Of a stretch of 64,000 bases of DNA, positions 39,009-46,014 are shown piece by piece. Positions within the stretch are counted from its first letter, which is position 1; each line of letters opens with the position of its first letter. A model generated the notes under the pieces. It was not told the origin of the DNA. It ran no database searches and saw only the letters and a list, made by a program, of their open reading frames with translations. Made by a program: the position numbers and the translations under genes. Origin of the DNA: Pseudomonadota bacterium. GTDB lineage: Bacteria; Pseudomonadota; Alphaproteobacteria; Rhizobiales; Beijerinckiaceae. The stretch spans positions 62,001 through 126,000 of the forward strand of contig JAJXWB010000002.1 of the NCBI GenBank assembly GCA_021781815.1, read 5' to 3'.

Positions 39009-39438
39009 TTCAGCGTTCTTTTCATTCGCATGAACAACCGCATCTCGGCCACCGGCTCTAGTCCTAGCTCGGCTCTCAGGCCATCACGCAGCGTGTTCAG
39101 TAGGGTTGTAACTTCTCCGCCTTCGCCATTTGTAAGGCTGACCGCAAAACGATTTGCTTCTGCAACTTCCTTGGCATTGCCGAGAAGGTTGATGCTGGCA
39201 ACTGCATCCTCAAGTTCGTCGTAGCGCTTGTTTCGATCTTCATTCTTGGTTTCGCCAACGTTCGCAGCTTTTTCGATCTTCCTCCAAGATTCGATCAAAT
39301 GCGAAATTCGAAGCTCGGACTTCTTTTTTCGAACTCGCGCCGTCGAGTCATCGCGTGATTGGCGAACGCAACGATCAAGCCACCAACGACGGCGGACAGA
39401 AGCGAGATCGTGACATTTGCGACTTCAAGCGAAGGCAT
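39005..39438 (-). pseudogene. Frameshifted small membrane-anchored coiled-coil protein between pheS and pheT
   Basis: Two minus-strand frames read as one broken gene. The 5' part (ATG at 39438, stop at 39295, 47 codons) encodes MPSLEVANVTISLLSAVVGG followed by LIVAFANH and a basic TRRREFEK stretch, a membrane anchor. The 3' part (to 39005, about 97 residues from a TTG at 39298) encodes a helical, charged segment (LIESWRKIEKAANVGE, RYDELEDAVASI) ending MRMKRTLK. Adding one A to the A6 run (39324-39329) joins them seamlessly as EFEKKKSELRISHLIES. Base composition is visibly lower in GC than its neighbours (about half versus two thirds). It could be a recent import, a pseudogene, a slippage-expressed gene, or a sequencing error. 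Its stop overlaps the pheT ATG. No family is recognised. Confidence 0.6.
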
Positions 39439-39458
39439 CGCTCAGTTCCAAAATTGTG

Positions 39459-40541
39459 CTAACTGCTCAACCCACCCGCCAACGTCGGGAAATCGAGCGG
39501 CCTGAAGCCGTAATGCGACAGCCAGCGTACGTCCGCCTCAAAGAACGGACGCAAATCCGGCATGCCGTATTTCAGCATGGCGATGCGGTCGATTCCCATG
39601 CCCCAGGCGAAGCCCTGGTAGATTTCCGGATCGAGCCCGCAATTGCGCAGCACGTTGGGATGCACCATGCCGCAGCCCAGAATCTCCAGCCAGTCCTCGC
39701 CTTCGCCGAAGCGGATCTCGCCGCCTTGGCGCCGGCACTGAATGTCGACTTCCATCGACGGCTCGGTGAAGGGGAAGAAGGAGGGTCGAAAACGCATCTT
39801 CACGTTCTTGACCTCGAAGAACGCCTTGCAGAATTCTTCGAGGGTCCACTTGAGGTGGCCCATGTGGGCCGTCCTGTCGATCACGAGGCCTTCGACCTGA
39901 TGGAACTGCGGCGTGTGCGTCTGGTCGGAATCGACGCGGTAGGTGCGGCCCGGACAGATCACGCGGATCGGCGGCTTCTGCGCCAGCATCGTACGCACCT
40001 GCACCGGGCTGGTGTGGGTGCGCAGCAGCTTGCGCTTCCCGTCCGCGCCGGGATTGAAGAAGAATGTGTCATGCATCTCGCGGGCCGGATGGCCCTCGGG
40101 AAAGTTTAGCTTGGTGAAATTGTAGTCGTCGGTCTCGATGTCCGGACCTTCGGCGACAGAAAAGCCCATGTCGGCGAAGATTTCCGTCAGCTCGTCCATT
40201 ACCTGGCTGATCGGGTGGATGCGGCCTGTATCCGGCCCGCCCGCCCGCACCGGCAGCGTCACATCGAGCGTTTCCGTCGCAAGCCGCGCTTCGAGCGCTG
40301 CGCCCTTCAAAATCGCTTTCCGCGCGGCGAGCGCCTCGGATACACGGTCCTTGAGCGCATTTATCGCGGCGCCCGCGGTCTTGCGTTCGTCCGGCACCAT
40401 CTTGCCGAGCGTCGCCAGCAGCGCGGAGACGGACCCTTTCTTGCCGAGGGCGGACACACGCACGTTTTCGAGGCCCCCTTCATCGGCGGCGCCGGCAATT
40501 TGGCCGAGAATATCGTTTTCAAGCGTCTGGAGGTCGGACAT
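39459..40541 (-). CDS. pheS: Phenylalanyl-tRNA synthetase alpha subunit
   Basis: This 360-residue catalytic subunit forms Phe-AMP and transfers it to tRNA-Phe. The N-terminal coiled coil starts [16 protein letters not shown]. The class II core has [19 protein letters not shown], the motif 2 region [14 protein letters not shown], and motif 3 [18 protein letters not shown] near residue 318. ATG 40541 is preceded by AGGCAGGG. pheT follows but is separated by the frameshifted small gene, an unusual insertion. Confidence 0.97.
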   Translation of the reverse strand: MSDLQTLENDILGQIAGAADEGGLENVRVSALGKKGSVSALLATLGKMVPDERKTAGAAINALKDRVSEALAARKAILKGAALEARLATETLDVTLPVRAGGPDTGRIHPISQVMDELTEIFADMGFSVAEGPDIETDDYNFTKLNFPEGHPAREMHDTFFFNPGADGKRKLLRTHTSPVQVRTMLAQKPPIRVICPGRTYRVDSDQTHTPQFHQVEGLVIDRTAHMGHLKWTLEEFCKAFFEVKNVKMRFRPSFFPFTEPSMEVDIQCRRQGGEIRFGEGEDWLEILGCGMVHPNVLRNCGLDPEIYQGFAWGMGIDRIAMLKYGMPDLRPFFEADVRWLSHYGFRPLDFPTLAGGLSS

Positions 40542-40633
40542 GCCCTGCCTCTGAAAGGATTTCGCGCGGCTTGTGCCATGCGAAGCAACGTGTGTCGAGA
40601 ATTGCGGCGACGCTCTTCTCCCCAAAACGCAAG

Positions 40634-40656
40634 AAGCCCGCCTTTCGGGCGGGCTT
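40634..40656 (-). terminator. Intrinsic-type hairpin between rplT and pheS
   Basis: AAGCCCGCC (40634-40642) pairs perfectly with GGCGGGCTT (40648-40656) around a 5-base loop. Read on the minus strand the stem is followed by CTTGCGTTTTGG, a weak T-run. It lies 27 bases past the rplT stop and 93 bases before the pheS ATG, so it either ends the rpmI-rplT message or attenuates read-through into pheST. No Phe-rich leader peptide fits in front of it. Confidence 0.7.
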
Positions 40657-40682
40657 TGCGTGGGGTTTGACCTGCGAGAGGA

Positions 40683-41048
40683 TCAAGCCGCCTGGGGCAG
40701 CGCCGCCTTGGCCTTTTCGACGATGGCGGCAAAAGCCTGCGGCTCCCTGATCGCGAGTTCGGACAGGACCTTGCGGTCGATCTCGATGCCCGCCAGCGCA
40801 AGACCGGAGATAAAGCGGCTGTATGTCAGGCCCAGTTCACGCACGGCGGCGTTCAGGCGCTGGATCCAGAGCGACCGGAACACGCGCTTCTTGGCGCGCC
40901 GGTCGCGCGTGGCGTACTGCATCGACTTGTCGACAGCAGCCTTGGCCGTGCGGATGGTATTCTTGCGGCGACCATAAAAGCCCTTGGCGGCTTCGAGGGT
41001 CTTCTTGTGCTTGGCGTGCGAGGTGACGCCCCGTTTGACGCGAGCCAT
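40683..41048 (-). CDS. rplT: 50S ribosomal protein L20
   Basis: This 121-residue basic protein of the large subunit binds 23S rRNA early in assembly. [20 protein letters not shown] is the typical start, followed by [15 protein letters not shown] and [20 protein letters not shown]. It is 86 bp after rpmI on the same strand. Confidence 0.98.
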   Translation of the reverse strand: MARVKRGVTSHAKHKKTLEAAKGFYGRRKNTIRTAKAAVDKSMQYATRDRRAKKRVFRSLWIQRLNAAVRELGLTYSRFISGLALAGIEIDRKVLSELAIREPQAFAAIVEKAKAALPQAA

Positions 41049-41134
41049 TTACAGAACTCCTTGAAAGGGTTGGAACCCGCATAACCCAAGAAAATCGCTC
41101 GACTTTCTGAACCAGGTCATGCGCAAAAACTACT

Positions 41135-41335
41135 TCAGCCGTTGGGCAGGAAGTACTTCTTCACATTGTCGCCGTCCGTCTTGAACATGACGGAGGTGCC
41201 GCGAAGGTTCCGGATCTGCTTCTTGGTCCGCTTGATCATGCCATGGCGCTTGCCGCGCTGGGCATAGACCACCTTGCCGGTGCCGGTGATCTTGAAGCGC
41301 TTTTTCGCGCCCGACTTGGTCTTCAGCTTGGGCAT
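41135..41335 (-). CDS. rpmI: 50S ribosomal protein L35
   Basis: This 66-residue basic protein begins [20 protein letters not shown] and ends VKKYFLPNG, fully typical of L35. ATG 41335 is preceded by GGAGAGC. In many bacteria infC lies just upstream; here an unrelated plus-strand gene does, and a promoter sits about 110 bp upstream. Confidence 0.98.
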   Translation of the reverse strand: MPKLKTKSGAKKRFKITGTGKVVYAQRGKRHGMIKRTKKQIRNLRGTSVMFKTDGDNVKKYFLPNG

Positions 41336-41443
41336 TTTGCTCTCCTGTGGCGTCGCCGAAGCGCGTCCCCGTGTTGTTCGCATAAGCGAGCGATAAAAAC
41401 CGCCACGGCAGCCCATCACTGGCCGGGCGGTTCAAGGGCCGGC

Positions 41444-41472
41444 TTATAGGCCGAAAGGGCGGGGAGGTGCAA
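41444..41472 (-). promoter_or_regulatory. Candidate sigma-70-type promoter for rpmI-rplT
   Basis: On the minus strand, TTGCAC (41467-41472) and CTATAA (41444-41449) are separated by exactly 17 bases, matching the housekeeping consensus well. Transcription would start near 41437, giving a leader of about 100 bases before rpmI. There is no infC upstream, so this would be the operon's own promoter. Confidence 0.55.
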
Positions 41473-41619
41473 GTGTCTGTCCGTCCGGCGGGACGCCGTC
41501 GGAGTTTTGGCGCGCTTGATACAAAAAAACGGACAGATGCGCTGCAATACGTATCATATCGCCTTGCCTGCCCCCCTCTGAAACGTGGTAGCCTCGCAAA
41601 AAAGAACACCGGAGGATCC

Positions 41620-43755
41620 ATGGAGCGCTCGTTCGCCACGGAAATCGAGTCGCTGAAGCTCGGCGAGGGTCAAGTCTTTCACGGCGAAGGGATTCTCGCC
41701 GTCACCAAGGCGCTCTTGCAGGCCGGCGTCTCCTATGTCGGCGGCTACCAGGGCGCACCCGTCTCGCACTTGCTGGACGTGATGGTGCAGGCAAAGGAGC
41801 TGATGGCCGAACTCGGCGTCAACGTCGTCGCCTGCACCAACGAGGCCTCGGCCGCCGCCATGCTCGGCGCCTCCATCGCCTATCCGGTGCGTGGCGCGGT
41901 GACGTGGAAATCGATCGTCGGCACCAATGTCGCGGCCGACGCGCTGTCCAATCTGTCCTCGCCCGGCGTGAAGGGCGGGGCGCTGATCGTCGTCGGCGAG
42001 GATTACGGCGACGGCGCCTCGGTCATTCAGGAGCGCACCCATTCCTATGCGATGAAATCGGCGATCTGGCTGATGGACCCGCGCCCGGACCTGCCGACCA
42101 TCGTGCGCTGCGTGGAAAAAGCGTTCGAACTGTCGGAGGCCTCGCATACCGCCGTCATGCTGGAATTGCGGATTCGCGCCTGTCACGTGCAGGGCGAATT
42201 CATGGCCAGGGACAACAAGAAACCCGAAATCTCCATGCACAACCGCCAGCCCTCGGCGCCACACGACTACAACACGCTCTCGCATCCTCCGGTCACCTTC
42301 GCGCACGAGCGTGAAAAATATTCGGACCGGATGCCTGCAGCGCGACGCTTCATCGTCGGCCACGGGCTCAACGAGAAGATCGATGGGCGACATGGCGAGG
42401 TCGGCCTGATCGTGCAGGGCGGCATCTATAATGCGCTGATCCGCGCGCTGCAGGAGATAGGGCTTGCTGACAGCCAGGGGCGCTGCGACCTGCCGATGCT
42501 CGTGCTCAATGTCGTCTATCCGCTGTGCCCGGACGAGATCGTTGGCTTTTCCGCCGGCAGGAAGGCCGTGCTGGTGATCGAGGAGAGCCAGCCCGAATAT
42601 ATCGAGCACGAGATTTCCTCGATCCTGCGCCGCGCGGACATCCAGACCAGCCTGCACGGCAAGGACATGCTGCCGATGGCCGGCGAATATACGTCGGAGG
42701 TTCTGGTCGGCGGCCTCGCCAAATTCATCGAGAAACACGTTCCGCGCCTCGGCAATCTCGGCGCGCGGAACTATTCCGACGAGATCGCGGAATTGCGCTC
42801 GAAGGCGTTGATCGCGCTCGGCGGGCCGGCGCCGGCGCGACCGCCCGGCTTCTGCATCGGCTGCCCGGAGCGTCCGTTCTTCTCGGCGCTGAAGCTGGTC
42901 GAGAAGGAGCGCGGGCCGTTTCATGTGTCGACCGACATCGGTTGCCATTCCTTCGCGACCTTCGCGCCGTTTTCGTTCGGCAATTCGATTCTCGGTTTCG
43001 GCATGAGCCTGGCGTCGAGCGCGGGCGTGCAGAGTTTCACGCAGAAGCGGCCGATTGCGATCATGGGCGACGGCGGTTTCTGGCATAACGGCCTGCTGTC
43101 TGGCGTGACCGCGCGCCTGCTCAACAAGTCCGATGGCCTGCTGGTTATCATGAAGAACGGCTATACGTCAGCGACCGGCGCGCAGGATCTCGTCTCTACG
43201 CCGCACGCCGCCGAAACGAGGGCCGCCGGCGGCGCCAGCGCGACCGACACCGAACTCACCATCGAGGGCACGCTCGCCGGCATAGGCGTGAAATGGATGC
43301 GCAGCGTCCACACCTATCGCGTCGGCGAAATGAAGGCGGCGCTAAACGAAGCGATGTCAACGAGCTTCGACGGGCTCAAGGTCATCATCGCCGAAGGCGA
43401 ATGCCAGCTCGAACGACAAAGGCGCCTCAAACCGATGCGCGCACGGGCTCTCGCCGAAGGCAAGCGGGTCGTGCGCACGCGATACGGCGTCGACGACGAG
43501 ACCTGCACCGGCGATCATTCCTGCATCCGGCTGTCCGGCTGCCCGACGCTGACGGTCAAGACCTCGTCCGATCAGCTCAAGAGCGATCCCGTCGCGCACG
43601 TGACGAATGGCTGCGTCGGCTGCGGCCTCTGCGGCGAGGCGGCGCATGCGGCCACGCTCTGTCCGTCGTTCTATCGCGCCGACATCGTCTCCAATCCGTC
43701 CTCGCTGGATCGTTTGTTCGCGCGCGTGCGGCGCCTGTTCACCGGGGCGGCCTGA
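41620..43755 (+). CDS. iorA: Indolepyruvate ferredoxin oxidoreductase, alpha-type subunit
   Basis: This 711-residue thiamine-diphosphate enzyme subunit oxidatively decarboxylates aryl pyruvates (indole-, phenyl-pyruvate) to aryl-acetyl-CoA. The N-terminal PYR-like domain has GVSYVGGYQGAPVSHLLDVM; the TPP site is IMGDGGFWHNGLLSG with MKNGYTSATG near residue 483. The C-terminal ferredoxin-like region has cysteines at CTGDHSCIRLSGCP (near 628) and GCVGCGLCGEAAHAATLCP (near 663), whose spacing departs from the usual CxxCxxCxxxCP. GGAGG at 41611-41615 supports ATG 41620. The partner gene follows by 2 bp. The CoA thioester product could join aromatic catabolism. Confidence 0.9.
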   Translation: MERSFATEIESLKLGEGQVFHGEGILAVTKALLQAGVSYVGGYQGAPVSHLLDVMVQAKELMAELGVNVVACTNEASAAAMLGASIAYPVRGAVTWKSIVGTNVAADALSNLSSPGVKGGALIVVGEDYGDGASVIQERTHSYAMKSAIWLMDPRPDLPTIVRCVEKAFELSEASHTAVMLELRIRACHVQGEFMARDNKKPEISMHNRQPSAPHDYNTLSHPPVTFAHEREKYSDRMPAARRFIVGHGLNEKIDGRHGEVGLIVQGGIYNALIRALQEIGLADSQGRCDLPMLVLNVVYPLCPDEIVGFSAGRKAVLVIEESQPEYIEHEISSILRRADIQTSLHGKDMLPMAGEYTSEVLVGGLAKFIEKHVPRLGNLGARNYSDEIAELRSKALIALGGPAPARPPGFCIGCPERPFFSALKLVEKERGPFHVSTDIGCHSFATFAPFSFGNSILGFGMSLASSAGVQSFTQKRPIAIMGDGGFWHNGLLSGVTARLLNKSDGLLVIMKNGYTSATGAQDLVSTPHAAETRAAGGASATDTELTIEGTLAGIGVKWMRSVHTYRVGEMKAALNEAMSTSFDGLKVIIAEGECQLERQRRLKPMRARALAEGKRVVRTRYGVDDETCTGDHSCIRLSGCPTLTVKTSSDQLKSDPVAHVTNGCVGCGLCGEAAHAATLCPSFYRADIVSNPSSLDRLFARVRRLFTGAA

Positions 43756-43757
43756 GC

Positions 43758-45242
43758 ATGAGCGACCAAGCGATCAAAGTGCGCACGATCCTGATAGGCG
43801 CGCTCGGCGGCGAGGGCGGCGGCGTGCTGATGGACTGGATCGTGCATTGCGCGCGCATGAGCGGATTGGCCGTGCAGGCGACGTCTGTGCCCGGCGTCGC
43901 GCAGCGTACGGGTTCGACCTCCTATTACATCGAAATGTGTGACAAGCCGGCGTCCGGCCCGCAACCCGTCTTCGCGCTGACGCCCATGCCCGGGCGCGTT
44001 GATTACGTGGCGGCGAGCGAGTTCGTCGAGGCCGCGCGCATGATGGAGCGCGGCTTGGTCTCGCCGACGCGCACCGTGCTGATCGCCTCGACCAGCCGCA
44101 TGTTCACGACGGTGGAAAAGATGCAGATGGGCGACGGACGTTTCGAGTCCGAGCGCGTCGCCGCCGCCGGCAGGGATCTCGCGAAAACATTCGTCATGCT
44201 CGACCTTGACGCGATTGCGCGCGCGGCCGGCACGATGGTGAGCGCGACCCTGTTCGGCGCGCTGGCCGGCGTCGGCGCCTTTCCCTGGGACCGGGCGACC
44301 TGCGAGGCGGCGATTGGCTCGGGACGAGCGGCGGGGGCGAGCCGCGCCGGATTCAACGCGGCGTTCGAGGCGGCGCGCGGGCCTGCGCCAACGCAGACGC
44401 AATCTGCGCCCGAGAATACCATCGACATGCGCCGGGCGGACAAGTTCTCCGGCCTGCCGACCGAGGCGCGCAATCTGGCTGCGCTCGGCCATGCGCGCTG
44501 CGCCGATTATCAGGATGGGGCCTATGCCGATCTCTATGCGCGGCGCATGCTCGATCTCGCGCCAGCCGACGATGCCGAACAGCCGGAGCGCGCGCATGCT
44601 CTCGCCGAGGCCGCGCGGCGGCTCGCGCTGTGGATGACCTACGAGGATATTGCGCGCGTCGCGCAATTGAAGACGAAGCGTGAGCGGTTTGCGAAAATCC
44701 GCGCCGAGGCGGAAATGGACGACGACCAGATTCTCGCGGTTACCGAATTCTTGAAACCCGGCGCGGACGAGATTGCGGCGGTCCTGCCAGCAAGAGTCGG
44801 CGCCGCTTTTTTACGGCGCGTTGCGCGCAAGGGGCCGCCGGGTTTCATCGGGCAGGGTCTGCAGGTCACCACAACCAGCGTGCGGGGATTCCTGACGATG
44901 CGTCTCCTCGCGCAATTTCGTCGGATACGCCGCTCGTCGCTGCGTTTTGGATACGAACAGGCGGCGATTGATCGCTGGCTGGCGGCGATGCAGGCCGCGC
45001 TCGCCGCGTCGCCAGCATTCGCCGCCGCGCTCGCCGAACTGCCGCGTCTGCTCAAAGGTTATGGCGAGACGCAGGCGCGGGGGCAGCGCAATTACGACGC
45101 GATCTTCGACCGGATTGTCGCGTCGGCCATCGCGGCCGGAGATTTCTCCGGCGCGAAGCAATTACGCGCAGCCATTTCGGCGGCGCTCGCCGATCCGGAA
45201 CATGCCGCGCTCGATGCGGAATTACGGGCCTCGGCGCAGTAG
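43758..45242 (+). CDS. iorB: Indolepyruvate oxidoreductase subunit beta family protein (DUF6537-type extension)
   Basis: This 494-residue protein is the gamma/beta half of the 2-oxoacid oxidoreductase. Residues 1 to about 190 form the KGOR gamma domain: ILIGALGGEGGGVLMDWIVH, then SVPGVAQRTGSTSYYIEM. The rest is a helical extension of the kind annotated as DUF6537, with no recognised catalytic motif. It starts 2 bp after iorA and so makes a two-gene unit. The longer open frame upstream lies inside iorA and is spurious. Confidence 0.87.
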   Translation: MSDQAIKVRTILIGALGGEGGGVLMDWIVHCARMSGLAVQATSVPGVAQRTGSTSYYIEMCDKPASGPQPVFALTPMPGRVDYVAASEFVEAARMMERGLVSPTRTVLIASTSRMFTTVEKMQMGDGRFESERVAAAGRDLAKTFVMLDLDAIARAAGTMVSATLFGALAGVGAFPWDRATCEAAIGSGRAAGASRAGFNAAFEAARGPAPTQTQSAPENTIDMRRADKFSGLPTEARNLAALGHARCADYQDGAYADLYARRMLDLAPADDAEQPERAHALAEAARRLALWMTYEDIARVAQLKTKRERFAKIRAEAEMDDDQILAVTEFLKPGADEIAAVLPARVGAAFLRRVARKGPPGFIGQGLQVTTTSVRGFLTMRLLAQFRRIRRSSLRFGYEQAAIDRWLAAMQAALAASPAFAAALAELPRLLKGYGETQARGQRNYDAIFDRIVASAIAAGDFSGAKQLRAAISAALADPEHAALDAELRASAQ

Positions 45243-45309
45243 CTGGCGCTATCTGCTTTCCGGCGCGCCGGGATGGATCGCCGCGCCGCGCTTGTGGCGC
45301 GGACTTCCG

Positions 45310-46014
45310 TTAGGCGCCAGCCGCGCATTTCGACGCGCAGACCGCATGCACGCTGTCTTTTCCCAGCACATGCGCGACGCGACGGCCTGAAAACAGCCGC
45401 GCGATCGCGGGATGGTGCAGGTTGAGGCCGCCGGCATAGGCGCCGAACGCCGGCGCGACGACGCGCTGACCGTCCGTCACATAGGCGCGACGACGGCCGC
45501 CGATGACAGCGACAGGATGGAGATGGCCGGCAATTTCGCCATGCGCGCCATGCGGCGCCGGTTCGTGGCGCAATATCAGCTCGCCCAATCGCATTTCGTT
45601 CAGGCGTTCGCCGCCGACATGGGCGGGGATTTCCGGATCGTGATTGCCGGCGATCCAGATCCATTCGCGTCCACGCCGCAACGCTGAAAGTCTGTCGGCG
45701 TCGTCGGGCGCAAGGCGGTCAGGCCCCTGGCCATCGTGAAACGAATCGCCGAGAGCGACCACCGCGCGGGGGCGCCAGCGTGCGATGACGACGGTCAGGC
45801 GAGCGAGTGTCGCGGCTGTATCGTAGGGCGGCAGCATCATGCCGCGCCGCGCGAACGACGATCCCTTTTCCAGATGCAGATCGGCGACGATCAGCGCGCG
45901 CGCCTGCGGCTCGTAGAGCGCGCCGGCCGGATCGACAAGCAGGCGCACGCCGGCGACCACGAGCGCGGGATCGCGCTCCGTCCCCCCCTCCTTCGCGGCC
46001 TGTGTCGCGTTCAT
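45310..46014 (-). CDS. pdeM: Ligase-associated DNA damage response metallophosphoesterase PdeM
   Basis: This 234-residue calcineurin-like phosphoesterase has the metal motifs LIVADLHLEKGSSF (D-x-H) near residue 44, VVALGDSFHDG (GD), IAGNHDPEIP (GNHD) and GHLHPV. It is the PdeM-type member of the ligase-associated repair set. It overlaps the helicase gene by 4 bp, so both are co-translated; the usual ATP-dependent DNA ligase and exonuclease partners are not in this window. Confidence 0.9.
   Translation of the reverse strand: MNATQAAKEGGTERDPALVVAGVRLLVDPAGALYEPQARALIVADLHLEKGSSFARRGMMLPPYDTAATLARLTVVIARWRPRAVVALGDSFHDGQGPDRLAPDDADRLSALRRGREWIWIAGNHDPEIPAHVGGERLNEMRLGELILRHEPAPHGAHGEIAGHLHPVAVIGGRRRAYVTDGQRVVAPAFGAYAGGLNLHHPAIARLFSGRRVAHVLGKDSVHAVCASKCAAGA

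Noticed and set aside
40656-40682. pheM-like Phe-rich leader peptide ahead of the pheS hairpin
   Set aside because: Only 27 bases lie between the rplT stop and the hairpin and no run of Phe codons is present.
41548-41555. ATACGTAT palindrome upstream of iorA
   Set aside because: Eight bases alone are too short to support an operator call.
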